From contig NC_089462.1 in the NCBI RefSeq assembly GCF_029203305.1, positions 1,612,001 through 1,676,000 on the forward strand: a DNA stretch of 64,000 nt, in the 5' to 3' direction. The notes under the pieces were generated by a model, which did no database searches, was not told the DNA's origin, and saw only the letters and a program-made list of their open reading frames with translations. Below are positions 46,762 to 56,171 of the stretch, piece after piece. Position 1 is the stretch's first letter, and each line of letters opens with the position of its first letter. Source of the DNA: Yamadazyma tenuis. Taxonomy: Eukaryota; Ascomycota; Pichiomycetes; Serinales; Debaryomycetaceae. The translations under genes were made by a program, and so were the position numbers.

Positions 46762-48570
46762 TCACCAATACTCCATTTCAAGGGAGTTAACAGACCCTAC
46801 CATCGAATTGACAAACTCAGAGTTATCAAAGAGCACGTCGTGGTCCAAGATGTCCAGTTCTGGCACAGTCTGTTTTTCAAACATCTCGGCAACATTATCT
46901 CGCATGCTCTTTATGTTATTGCTGCAAGCTGTGCACTGATTAAAGCAAATGGGCTCAAGCCGCTGGAGGAACTCGGTGGCAGTCGTAACCACGTGATCCA
47001 ACTCCGGGAGCCTTACAGTCGCTCTGATCGGCTCCACCACGTAGATTACATACAAGTATGTGATGGCACTGAGGAAGATATTATTCACAGAAACCCATGA
47101 ATAGTTGAGTAGCCGAAGACGGTTTTGAAGTGCCTCGTAGCTGAAGATGATCTCTGTGCTGGCGCTAAGGATGCGGTTGAACTGTGGCAAGTCCGGCTTG
47201 AGCTGTGGTTCAAAGAGCAAGAACTTGTAGATGTTGACGATGCTTTGGAAGTAGTTGAGCTTGAAAATAAGTTGGTTGAACTCGTTAAATTCCAGCGAAA
47301 TGATGGCTTGGGCCTCACTGTACCACTGCACGAGCTTGCTCTCAAGCACTTGTCTTCCATCCATGTCTGCGGTCGACACCGCGATCTGGTCCTGAAGAAT
47401 TCGGAGCTTTATGTAATGAATGGTGATTTTCTTATCCCCCGAGTCGTACTGATGTACCTGCGAGATGTCCAAGTAAATGCCACAGAGGTACGAGTCATCT
47501 GCACTGCTCGGCAACTGGATGTCAAACCGCAGCACCATTCCAAATGGCTTTTTGAAGTACATGGAAATCTGTCTATCGAGAGAGTAGCAGCTCCAAAAAA
47601 TCCGCCGTTTGAGGTCGATGATAAATGGGTCAGACAGCGTGAGCTCGGGGTCTTCGTGGAGATTCAAGTCGTATAATAAGCGGATGGTGTTTCCAATCAA
47701 ATACCATGCCCCAGGGTTGGAGGGCCTCATTAGCGAATAGGCAGAGAGAAGAAGTAGGCTCTGGATCATCTCGAGTTTCCCGAGGTCCGTGGCAGTCTGG
47801 GGGTCCAGTGTGTTCCAAAAGGCGTCGGCGTACTTGAAACTTTGTTGCTGATAGTGGTTGGATAGTGATAGCGCATATTGCCGCTGTTGGATGGATGTCA
47901 GAATCGCAAGAATGATATTCATGAAAAAAAGACATTTACGACGTTTCACCGGGTCCGATGTGGCCGACACATTCCTCTGTGGCACTGGTATCGTATCTTT
48001 CATGCCTAGTAGACGAGACCGTAACTGGGGGCTCTCTTGGCCATAGAGCGGCTTGAAATAATGCAGGAGGAAATGCTCGCGGTGAAGAATCGGGAGTTGG
48101 ATATTGGAAATCTTGAAATATAGCACCACGGCTTCTTCATACACGGAGACTGGAGGAAGCTCATCGTCGGGAATACTTTTAAACTTTTTCACGTCTTCAT
48201 CCCTCAACAGGAGCACTTTATAGTTGATGTATCCGCTAGAGCTACCATTTTTGACACTGCTGTTTATCGGTTCTTCTGGGGGCGGCGGGGGTTTCGACTC
48301 GGAAACTGGAAGTGTGGGTGACACCATTGACTTGGCTGTGGCCTTGCCTCCTTGCTGCAACAACCGCACTTGATGTTTCAACAAGTCTATCTGTTTCTCA
48401 AGGTCATAAACATAAGACCTACTGACGGTCTCACCGGTGCCGGGGTCAATCGATACACATTCAAGTCCCTTTCTTGAGCAGTTCCCACACTTGGGAAACT
48501 GCTTGTCACACTTGATACGCTTAGTACGACACCATTTACACGCAGTTATATTGCGTACGGACCTAGACAT
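46762..48570 (-). CDS. Zn2Cys6 fungal transcription factor
   Basis: A 602-residue regulator. The binuclear zinc cluster uses Cys11, 14, 21, 28, 31 and 38 (CKWCRTKRIKC ... CGNCSRKGLEC) and is followed by a linker and coiled-coil dimerisation segment (YVYDLEKQIDLLKHQVRLL). A fungal-specific transcription factor domain occupies the middle (about 190-450, with GAWYLIGNTIRLLYDLNLH). I do not recognise the specific orthologue. The frame runs up to TTG 48651; the ATG at 48570 sits just before the cluster. It is 219 bp upstream of the Cys-rich gene on the same strand. Confidence 0.9.
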   Translation of the reverse strand: MSRSVRNITACKWCRTKRIKCDKQFPKCGNCSRKGLECVSIDPGTGETVSRSYVYDLEKQIDLLKHQVRLLQQGGKATAKSMVSPTLPVSESKPPPPPEEPINSSVKNGSSSGYINYKVLLLRDEDVKKFKSIPDDELPPVSVYEEAVVLYFKISNIQLPILHREHFLLHYFKPLYGQESPQLRSRLLGMKDTIPVPQRNVSATSDPVKRRKCLFFMNIILAILTSIQQRQYALSLSNHYQQQSFKYADAFWNTLDPQTATDLGKLEMIQSLLLLSAYSLMRPSNPGAWYLIGNTIRLLYDLNLHEDPELTLSDPFIIDLKRRIFWSCYSLDRQISMYFKKPFGMVLRFDIQLPSSADDSYLCGIYLDISQVHQYDSGDKKITIHYIKLRILQDQIAVSTADMDGRQVLESKLVQWYSEAQAIISLEFNEFNQLIFKLNYFQSIVNIYKFLLFEPQLKPDLPQFNRILSASTEIIFSYEALQNRLRLLNYSWVSVNNIFLSAITYLYVIYVVEPIRATVRLPELDHVVTTATEFLQRLEPICFNQCTACSNNIKSMRDNVAEMFEKQTVPELDILDHDVLFDNSEFVNSMVGSVNSLEMEYW

Positions 48571-48719
48571 GCTTCCAGATAAATAGTCGCGAATATTATT
48601 TACTAACAGTTGCTGAACGCTCCACGGTGCTAGATGAGAGATGCAAGACAACAGCGATATGCGGTGTTAGCCTTTACTCGAACTCATTGACCATGACTCG
48701 TACCTCATTTATTTCATAC

Positions 48720-50231
48720 TCACTTACTAACGTACTCGTTAAATCGCTCGTAGAGAATCGACCCCATTCCACCCGAGGAATTAGCATTATCAGACCTCTT
48801 TGAGTCTTCGTTAAACTCGGGATGCTCCTTGCTTATGTCCAAGAGCACATCTTCAAAAAGGTTGGACACCGAGTTGGACTTGAGAGTGTTATCCTTTGAA
48901 TTGTTTTCTTTCTGGTGGGTGATGAGTGAATGATAAACCGTCGATGCAATGGAGTTGTGGCCGGTCTTCTCCTCGATAAACGGACTATCTTCATCAACCT
49001 TTTCTTCTTGCTCGAGCTTCCTCTTCTTTTTGTTGGAATCCTCCATTCGACGACGCAAGTCAATTGTCTCCAACTCCGGCAACGGAACTACATCGGATTC
49101 GGGCGGCCCTGTCGCTGGCTCTGGCACCAACTCCGGGATGTTGGTGATGCTGGGAGGCCGCAAGTCGCTCTCGTCTCCATCGAATTCACGCCGAATTTCG
49201 CCTGGGGTCTTGACAAATGAAGTGCGGGCCAGTCCACCGCTCAATCTTACATTCTCTCGTTCAAACTGTGGGGTACGAGGAAACCGGTGTGTATCGGCAG
49301 CCGGGGAGTCCACAACCTTCTTGTGATCTCTCTGGCGCTGGTCCAGTTCACTGGAGGGATTTAGCCCAATCTCCGATACGAGAACTGGGGGTTCAGGCAA
49401 CGTAGGAGAAGAATCCTTGAAGCCTTTGATCATGGAGGACCTTCGATTAAAATCATTATCTCGCAGAGGAGTCTTGGGGTGACGTTTCTTGCGAGGACTG
49501 ATTGAGAGCCGGTGGTACTGGTCAAGAGATTTCCTCATGGTATAAACCACCGATTCTTGATTTCGTGTAGGCGATTTGTTCTCACTACTGAAGTTGGTGG
49601 CCATCATGGGCGGGGGATTTAGGTTCAAGCTTTCACTCAAGTCGAACTTACCGAACCGCGTGGCCGGTTTACCTTGTGGAGTAGAAGCAGTCATTTTCTT
49701 ATGGGGCTGATCTGTAGACCATGTTGGGGTCAGGTCATCTATATTTCCTCGCAAAAGGGGCTTCTTGAACCGGGCCATTCGAAGGGCATCAGATTCACCG
49801 GCAGGGTTAGTAGTGGTGGTGGTGCCGGTGTCCCTTCGGGTGTTGTAAAGTTCGTCATCCAGTAATAAAATGTTCTTTTGGTTGTTCTTGATCGCGTTAT
49901 TCATAGGAGATTGGTAACTGGTAAGTTCAGCATTGGCCGACAGTTCAAAAAAGTACTTCCAGTAATTCACATTCCCCCACACTGATTCGGTCGACTTGGA
50001 GTACTGCCGTATTATGGGGAAAATTTTATCGTTCAATATGGCGTTTGATTTGGAAAGGTTCTTATCTATGTCTTGCAAGGTGGAGGTTATAGATTGCTCG
50101 AGCTGTTGGAGTTCTAGAGTGGCGTTTTCACGGGCAGTGGGACCATCATCTATAGGAATCGAAGGGTTCACGATGGACTTCCTTCGGGTGGAAGAGGGTG
50201 CAATGGAATACCTCTTCATATTAGTGTTCAT
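48720..50231 (-). CDS. ASK1: DASH/Dam1 kinetochore complex subunit Ask1
   Basis: A 503-residue protein. The conserved Ask1 domain is near the N-terminus (about 38-105: LEQSITSTLQDIDKNL, SNAILNDKIFPIIRQYS, WKYFFELSANAEL), followed by a long disordered region rich in SP/TP sites suited to Cdk phosphorylation. DASH rings couple kinetochores to microtubules. It is divergent from MDM35 with 102 bp between starts, the same pair as in S. cerevisiae. An ACGCGCG core lies in the shared promoter. Confidence 0.9.
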   Translation of the reverse strand: MNTNMKRYSIAPSSTRRKSIVNPSIPIDDGPTARENATLELQQLEQSITSTLQDIDKNLSKSNAILNDKIFPIIRQYSKSTESVWGNVNYWKYFFELSANAELTSYQSPMNNAIKNNQKNILLLDDELYNTRRDTGTTTTTNPAGESDALRMARFKKPLLRGNIDDLTPTWSTDQPHKKMTASTPQGKPATRFGKFDLSESLNLNPPPMMATNFSSENKSPTRNQESVVYTMRKSLDQYHRLSISPRKKRHPKTPLRDNDFNRRSSMIKGFKDSSPTLPEPPVLVSEIGLNPSSELDQRQRDHKKVVDSPAADTHRFPRTPQFERENVRLSGGLARTSFVKTPGEIRREFDGDESDLRPPSITNIPELVPEPATGPPESDVVPLPELETIDLRRRMEDSNKKKRKLEQEEKVDEDSPFIEEKTGHNSIASTVYHSLITHQKENNSKDNTLKSNSVSNLFEDVLLDISKEHPEFNEDSKRSDNANSSGGMGSILYERFNEYVSK

Positions 50232-50333
50232 CTTGTTGTTTTGTTTGAAGTTGTTTTAGACGCGCGCTTTCTCCGTTTTCTCATCCCGAAAAATCCACAG
50301 ACTCCAGAAAATTTTCAATCTGACCAAGAGGGA

Positions 50334-50600
50334 ATGGGGAATATCATGTCAACATCTTTTGCCCCCGAGTGTACCGAGAAGAAAACCAAGTATGATGACT
50401 GCTTCAACAAATGGTACACGGAAAAGTTTTTACAAGGAAAATCCATGGAAAATGAGTGTGTTCAATTATGGGATGACTATATCACCTGCGTCAACTCTGC
50501 ATTGGCTCTGCATCAAATCAAACCCATTTTAGACAAGGCCAGACAGGACCAGCCGTTCACTTCGGAGGAGATTGACTCGGCCATTGCCCCCAAGAAGTAA
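50334..50600 (+). CDS. MDM35: mitochondrial intermembrane-space protein Mdm35
   Basis: An 88-residue twin CX9C protein (Cys13/23 and Cys42/52) with the Mdm35 N-terminus MGNIMSTSFAPECTEKK. Mdm35 binds Ups1/Ups2 and protects them while they shuttle phosphatidic acid and phosphatidylserine across the intermembrane space. The frame is open for 31 codons upstream, but the conserved protein begins at 50334. Confidence 0.95.
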   Translation: MGNIMSTSFAPECTEKKTKYDDCFNKWYTEKFLQGKSMENECVQLWDDYITCVNSALALHQIKPILDKARQDQPFTSEEIDSAIAPKK

Positions 50601-50836
50601 GGGTTTTTTCACTCCCACACCTGTAAATAGAAATTGTAAATAAAAGACAATCGTCTCATGGCCTCCTCGAAAACCATCCTTTTATAAATGAATCAATGAA
50701 CGTACATATACTAAATGTCCGCTTGTTTTCCTTGTTTTACTTGTAATCTGATGTGTCTGCCCTGTTTTCTGAAGTTTCTGGTTTTGCCATAAACTGCTCC
50801 CACTCAAATCGCGACAAATTATCTACTCACCCTACA

Positions 50837-51517
50837 ATGTTGATTGAAGAGATTCCCACCAAAAGGAATGCCAATAGTTCCACCGTCTACTTCACCTCGT
50901 CCATCAACATCTCGGCGAGGCCCACCTCCCGGTTGAACCAGCAGAATAGTGAGGCGCAAAACCAACCCAAAGCAAAGAAGACAAAAATCAACTACAACTT
51001 GAATGACTTGATGAACAAACAGATCCAATCAAGCGACAGTTCCCAGCTCAGTTCGGGCCCGTTGAAGTCGTCACAGCAGCTTACGCTCGAGCGGCTGGCG
51101 ACAAAGAGACTCTTGGACTTGAGCAAGGAAACTAGTCAATCTACCTTTGATTTACCCAAGAACTTTGAATATAAGAACAGAGCTGGTAAAGGTACAGGTT
51201 CAAGACAGGGCAATACCCCTGGAACCAAGAAGATCTTGTCGGCGCGCCGTAACTTGAATCTGTACTTTGAAGAAGAGAGAAACTTGGTGTCCATAAATTC
51301 AATCTTGGGATTGAATTATCAGTACCTTGACCAACTAGACTCGACAGATACAAATAATAAGGGCAAAAAGAATTCTCCCACCAAGTTATCCCGTCCCAGA
51401 ATCAAGTTGTGTTGCATTTGCAGCAACTTGCTGAGCTATGCCAGATGCAACAGTTGTGGTTTGTTCTTCTGCAAGATCCAATGTTATAAGCTTCACCAGG
51501 AGAGCAGATGTCTTTAA
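50837..51517 (+). CDS. VPS71: SWR1 complex zf-HIT subunit Vps71/Swc6
   Basis: A 226-residue protein ending in a HIT-type zinc finger (CCICSNLLSYARCNSCGLFFC ... CYKLHQESRC in parts), with a disordered basic N-terminus. Vps71 is part of the SWR1 remodeller that deposits histone H2A.Z. Other short zf-HIT proteins exist (Hit1, Bcd1), but the finger at the extreme C-terminus and linkage to CAT2, its neighbour in S. cerevisiae, favour Vps71. The ATG at 50837 is the first in the frame. Confidence 0.78.
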   Translation: MLIEEIPTKRNANSSTVYFTSSINISARPTSRLNQQNSEAQNQPKAKKTKINYNLNDLMNKQIQSSDSSQLSSGPLKSSQQLTLERLATKRLLDLSKETSQSTFDLPKNFEYKNRAGKGTGSRQGNTPGTKKILSARRNLNLYFEEERNLVSINSILGLNYQYLDQLDSTDTNNKGKKNSPTKLSRPRIKLCCICSNLLSYARCNSCGLFFCKIQCYKLHQESRCL

Positions 51518-51722
51518 TATAATCCGCTAGTTATGAAGCGGCAGTCAGCTGTCTAGATGCCTCTTGAAGATTATCCCTTACGACTCATGACCTGTACACT
51601 ATTTAGGTGTTTCTCAATAGACAATCTAGACATGTAAAGTTGTTATGCTCGTAATCCAGTTGGCTTTATGGGCTGTACTGCTCATATAAATGCTTGTATT
51701 ATCCAAGAATTCTAGTATTAAG

Positions 51723-52775
51723 ATGTTTCGAATGTTTTTTTTGGTGTTTTCAATTCTTCTGTTACCATTAGTAGTTGCAAATAATGTATGGTCTCCAGTT
51801 TCAAATCATACAACTCCAGTTGCAAATATACCCATATTGCCAGTTCCAGAAGACTACAAGAAGTTGGTGGAGTTCGCTAACATTGTTTCGTTTTCCTATT
51901 GTACCCAATTCGGTCTTCAAGCAGGCAAATTGGGAGAAGAAGACTCTCATTGTCCCGGGGTAAGGTGCAAGTACCCTGAGTTTTCTAACATTGAGGTTCT
52001 AAGAACTTTCGACTTCAACACCTTAAAAAGTGTTGGTTCTGGCTTTTACGGTGTCGATTACCAAAAAAAAAGGATAATCCTAGCGTTCAGAGGCAGCAGT
52101 ACCAAGAGAGATTGGTTTGCTAACCTCGATTTCATTCAAAAACCATACCAGCCCCTTTTCAACCTACTAGATAAGAAGAAAGCGGCTGAGAAGGTGGATT
52201 GTAATGGTTGTATGGTTCATCGAGGATTCTACAACTTTGTCGAAGAACATTGTAAAACAGTCATTGCTGCTGTTAGCGAATTGAAGCAGCAGCTTGAAGA
52301 TTATGAATTAGTCGTCCTTGGACACTCTTTGGGAGGGGCATTTGCTCTTTTGAGTGGGATTGAATTCCAGTTATTGGGATATAATCCTTTGGTTGTCACC
52401 TTTGCTAGTCCTCGTGTTGGTAATAAGAAGATGATGAGATACGTTGATAAAATATTCAACTCTGAAAAAATTCAGATCCTTTCGCAAAAGCAAAAGCAGA
52501 TGAGCAAGGGGTTCATACGGGTTGTTCATAAGCATGATATAGTTCCCATGCTACCTCCAAGCCGTATCTCATACGTCCACGGTGGAGTTGAATATCTCAT
52601 TACCAGTACGAAACTACCACACTTACCAAAGGACATACAACGGGTGGGAGTATACAATTATGACGACTCTAAGTCAGTTAGTGCTGACCTTGACAAGATT
52701 TTACGGATTATACCTGAGATTTTTACCAATTTTGAACATGTTCACTACTTTGTTAAAATTTCTGGTTGTAACTAA
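51723..52775 (+). CDS. secreted class-3 (triacylglycerol) lipase, copy 1
   Basis: A 350-residue alpha/beta-hydrolase with signal peptide MFRMFFLVFSILLLPLVVA. The nucleophile is Ser202 in GHSLGG, with Asp272 (HDIVP) and probably His339 completing the triad; an FRGSS oxyanion strand and a Cys-rich lid segment (CNGCMVHRGFYNF) are present. It resembles secreted lipases of the Yarrowia Lip2 / Candida deformans type. Another ATG 11 codons upstream (51690) overlaps a TATAAA, so transcription probably starts after it and I use 51723. The following gene is a tandem paralogue only 54 bp away. Confidence 0.88.
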   Translation: MFRMFFLVFSILLLPLVVANNVWSPVSNHTTPVANIPILPVPEDYKKLVEFANIVSFSYCTQFGLQAGKLGEEDSHCPGVRCKYPEFSNIEVLRTFDFNTLKSVGSGFYGVDYQKKRIILAFRGSSTKRDWFANLDFIQKPYQPLFNLLDKKKAAEKVDCNGCMVHRGFYNFVEEHCKTVIAAVSELKQQLEDYELVVLGHSLGGAFALLSGIEFQLLGYNPLVVTFASPRVGNKKMMRYVDKIFNSEKIQILSQKQKQMSKGFIRVVHKHDIVPMLPPSRISYVHGGVEYLITSTKLPHLPKDIQRVGVYNYDDSKSVSADLDKILRIIPEIFTNFEHVHYFVKISGCN

Positions 52776-52829
52776 CGTGGCTGCAAAAAAGATAGATTCT
52801 CGCAATTGTGGCCTTTCAAAGTTGCAAAC

Positions 52830-53840
52830 ATGATATCCAGCTTTTTACTATTGGTAATATTTTTGATTACCGGTGGTTTGGGTGCTACCGAGTACAAGAA
52901 CACAGTGGATAGTTATCCATCTGACTACAAGCTGCTTGTGGAGTACGCGAACATAGCGTCCTTTGCGTATTGTGTCAAGCACGGGTTACAACCCGGTCCC
53001 CTTGGGAAAAAACTGTCACAGTGTCCTATTGCAAGGTGCCAGTTGGATGAGTACAAAGGCTTACAAGTTATTTCTACCTTCAACTTCAACGAGATGGGAG
53101 ATGTCGGAGCGGGGTTATATGCCATTGACATCAGAAGTAAACGGATCATTTTGGTGTACAGAGGTACAAGCTCCAGACGAGACGGGCTTGCGAATATTGA
53201 TATATTCCCCATGAAATATGAACCTTTGATCAACTTGGTCAATGGATATGAGAAAGTGGGTTGTGACGGATGCCGTGTCCACAGAGGTTTCTACAATTTC
53301 CTTAAGAAAGATGCTTACAGTATTGTAACTGAGGTTAATCAGCTCTGGAAACAGCATAAGGATTACCAGTTGGTTGTAGTAGGACATTCTCTAGGGGCAA
53401 CGTTGGCTCTTTTAAGTGGTATTGAACTTCAACTTATGGGCTTGAATCCACTTGTTATCACCTATGCCAGCCCTAAAATTGGAAATAAAGAGATGATGAT
53501 GTTTGTGGACACTTTATTTGAGAGTGAGAAAGTTGCAGCCATGTCCTTGGAACATAAAGAATTGCACCACGGATACATCCGAGTGGTTCATGAAGGCGAT
53601 ATTGTGCCTCTGCTTCCCCCCACCAGCGTTTACCGACACGGTGGAGTGAAATATGTGATTAACAAACCAGAACTTCCTCATTCTCCAGAAAACATACTTC
53701 GCGAGGGAATGTCTCTGTACGCCTGGGACGTTTCAAACATGGACTACAGTAAACCAGCGATTCTCCAGAACTTGAACCCGATATTCCAGGAGAAGGAGGC
53801 ACACTCCTCCTACTTTGTGAAAATCACTGGTTGCACCTAA
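52830..53840 (+). CDS. secreted class-3 (triacylglycerol) lipase, copy 2
   Basis: A 336-residue paralogue of the upstream lipase, with signal peptide MISSFLLLVIFLITGGLGA, nucleophile Ser187 in GHSLGA, Asp257 (GDIVP) and His325 (AHSSYF). The Cys pattern and terminal GC(N/T) match copy 1. Main differences are the GHSLGG to GHSLGA change and divergence in the region before the C-terminus, so the duplication is old enough for specialisation. Only 54 bp separate it from the stop of copy 1; its promoter must lie in or before copy 1. It ends 14 bp from the convergent ARH1 stop. Confidence 0.88.
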   Translation: MISSFLLLVIFLITGGLGATEYKNTVDSYPSDYKLLVEYANIASFAYCVKHGLQPGPLGKKLSQCPIARCQLDEYKGLQVISTFNFNEMGDVGAGLYAIDIRSKRIILVYRGTSSRRDGLANIDIFPMKYEPLINLVNGYEKVGCDGCRVHRGFYNFLKKDAYSIVTEVNQLWKQHKDYQLVVVGHSLGATLALLSGIELQLMGLNPLVITYASPKIGNKEMMMFVDTLFESEKVAAMSLEHKELHHGYIRVVHEGDIVPLLPPTSVYRHGGVKYVINKPELPHSPENILREGMSLYAWDVSNMDYSKPAILQNLNPIFQEKEAHSSYFVKITGCT

Positions 53841-53854
53841 CGTTAGTTATACAA

Positions 53855-55351
53855 TTATTTACAAGCAATAGCCAACATCAGCTCTGGAATACACACTTTA
53901 TTTCTGGTTTTTCCCTTTTTCTCCCCGTCCTTTAGTTCAAAGTCATTCAACTTTTGCCAGCCGGACCACGAGACATAGTTCAAACTGGCCAACTTGTCGT
54001 CCACCTCATATGAAGTTGGGTTGGTGTGTACGCCATTAGCGAGATCCTGAATCATGTTCTCAGCAGTGTCGAAAGAGTCCATCATAGTGGAGGCAATCAC
54101 CCCTTTAGGCCCATTTTTGATCCAACCGGACGTGTAGAACCCAGCCTTATACACCGGCAGTTTTGGGTCGGAGGTCTGGGAAGAAATCACTCTTCCACCG
54201 CCATTGAGAATTCGATTCTGTCTGTCATCAAAAGTCATTTCATTAGCATCAAATTCATTGAGAGCCGAGCCCTTGTATCCGATGGAAAGAATCACCAAGT
54301 CGTTCTCAAGCTCCACGGTGTCGGTGTTGGTAGAAGCGACTATTTTGTACCCGTCGTTGTCAGGCACTATTTCGTTTCTCGAGAAAATAGTTTTACATAA
54401 AAGCTGAGGATCATCTTCACTGGCCACAAACGCAACAGGCGTCTTTAAGTACTGAAGTGACCAGGATTTCTCTGCCTCGATGTCTGACACCTCAAGTTTA
54501 GAATACTTGTCGAGAATTGAAACTCTTCTCTTATTGACTCTATCCAACTTCTTCACAAAACCAGCAAGAGCATCGTACATATCGTCACTCACAGGTACAA
54601 ATCTGACCTTCCCGGTGTTGCTCAACTCTAACAACTCTCTTAGCTCCTTGTTGGTGAAAGCACTTTCAAGAAGACCTCTACGGGCAATAATATTGACGGT
54701 TTTCACCGAACTAGTCTTCAACACCTCCACTGCATCAGCTGCTATGTCTGTAGGAGCCCAGTGTGATTCGGGGTCAGCTAGTAGCACTCGTGCGACGTCC
54801 AAAGCGACATTCCCGTTGCCTATGATTGTAACATTCTGAATCTTGTGAAGTGGTGGAGGCTCGAAGCTGGTGTGGGAGTAGAAATCAGGATGTCCATTGT
54901 ACCAATTGACAAACTGGCGGGCAGACACTACACCTGGTAGATGGCTTCCAGGGATGTCCAATTTGGCATCGGCGTTGACACATCCGTAAGACAATACTAC
55001 TGAATGGTAGTTTTGTTGGAGATATTTAATGGAGATATCTTCACCAATATTGACATTACCAAAGAACCGGACCCGGTCCTTCATTTCCATGATATCATTC
55101 ATGTACTCTTCGCAGTTCTTGACTTCAGGATGGTCGGGAGCCACTCCGTATCGACTCAAGCCATATGGAGCAGGTAGTCTTTCGAAGAAATCCACCTTGA
55201 TGTTGAACTTTTCTGTCGGGGACTTTTTCAAGAGGTGGTATGCGGTGTAGAATCCAGCAGGACCTGAGCCGACCATGGCCACCCGGTAAGTTGGGACTAG
55301 AGCTCTCAGAGACCTGGTGAAATGTCTGGTCAGCAAATGAAGCATTCGCAT
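53855..55351 (-). CDS. ARH1: mitochondrial NADPH:adrenodoxin oxidoreductase Arh1
   Basis: A 498-residue flavoprotein passing electrons from NADPH to the ferredoxin Yah1 for Fe-S cluster, heme A and ubiquinone synthesis. It has a short basic N-terminal presequence, the FAD motif VGSGPAG (27-33), PYGLSRYGVAPDHPEVK, the NADPH motif IGNGNVALDVAR, the ARRG arginines, and the C-terminal SGWIKNGPKGVIASTM. The ATG at 55351 gives the presequence. It belongs to the ARH1-ATP17-LSM6-RGA2 block. Confidence 0.95.
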   Translation of the reverse strand: MRMLHLLTRHFTRSLRALVPTYRVAMVGSGPAGFYTAYHLLKKSPTEKFNIKVDFFERLPAPYGLSRYGVAPDHPEVKNCEEYMNDIMEMKDRVRFFGNVNIGEDISIKYLQQNYHSVVLSYGCVNADAKLDIPGSHLPGVVSARQFVNWYNGHPDFYSHTSFEPPPLHKIQNVTIIGNGNVALDVARVLLADPESHWAPTDIAADAVEVLKTSSVKTVNIIARRGLLESAFTNKELRELLELSNTGKVRFVPVSDDMYDALAGFVKKLDRVNKRRVSILDKYSKLEVSDIEAEKSWSLQYLKTPVAFVASEDDPQLLCKTIFSRNEIVPDNDGYKIVASTNTDTVELENDLVILSIGYKGSALNEFDANEMTFDDRQNRILNGGGRVISSQTSDPKLPVYKAGFYTSGWIKNGPKGVIASTMMDSFDTAENMIQDLANGVHTNPTSYEVDDKLASLNYVSWSGWQKLNDFELKDGEKKGKTRNKVCIPELMLAIACK

Positions 55352-55637
55352 CTATGTGTGGAACTACGAGAGTGAAAAAGTCTCACCCCGTAAGAGAAAC
55401 AGAGCTGCAGAAGAGAAAATGGCCTTTTTAGCAGGAAAAAGGGATGGGAACTATACAATTGCTTACATATAATTACATGTCCACTTTGAATCACTTCTTC
55501 AAGTCTGCTGTCCACATGTACATAAAACATACACTTTGCAATCAAGTAAACTGGTAGCTTTGGCCTGGTGCACTACACCAGTTCGCACTCTTTTAGCTCT
55601 CATCAAACAAACTGCTTCATAATCACCATCTCTTACC

Positions 55638-55959
55638 ATGTCTGAAGTTTCCAGTAACAGCAGCATCAAGACCGATCCGTCGACGTTCTTGAGCGGTATC
55701 ATTGGGTCCAAGGTGAGCGTCAAGCTCAATAACGGCGTTTCCTACGTGGGAAACTTGCAGAGCATCGATGGCTTCATGAACATTGTAATGGACACCACCG
55801 CCGAATTTATAGGAGGTGCCGCCAGTGGCACCAAGTACGGCGATGTGTTCATCAGAGGTAATAACGGTATGTGTTCCCTGACGTTTCTAGGACCTTTAGG
55901 GTTTTTTTTCGATTTTTTTATACTAACAGCCACCAGTTTTATACATCAGTAAAGTATGA
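55638..55959 (+). CDS. LSM6: U6 snRNA-associated Sm-like protein Lsm6 (one intron)
   Basis: Exons 55638-55866 and 55937-55959 give 83 residues. The intron (70 nt) has donor GTATGT at 55867, branch TACTAAC at 55921-55927 and acceptor CAG at 55936. Splicing joins GNN to VLYISKV, restoring the C-terminal Sm2 motif; without it the frame runs into intron sequence. The Sm1 motif SIDGFMNIVMD identifies Lsm6 rather than SmF. Lsm6 serves in the Lsm1-7 decay and Lsm2-8 U6 rings. Confidence 0.92.
55867..55936 (+). other. LSM6 spliceosomal intron
   Basis: A 70-nt intron with GTATGT donor, TACTAAC branch point (55921-55927) and CAG acceptor nine bases after it, in phase 1 within the last conserved strand of Lsm6. 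Confidence 0.9.
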
Positions 55960-56171
55960 GGTAGCTTACCTGCCTGGGTACGTATGGCATAGCCCAAGTG
56001 GCTACATTTAGTCTAGCTTGTAATATACACATTTTCTGAAGTTGTTGAACCTACCACTTTGTGTCACAAGTGGGTGGCTTTGTGTAACTTTTTTCTCATC
56101 CAATAAGTTTGAGTTTCGCGAGTGAGCGCTAAACCGAGAAACATTCAAAACTTTTCATACTCAGAGTAACC

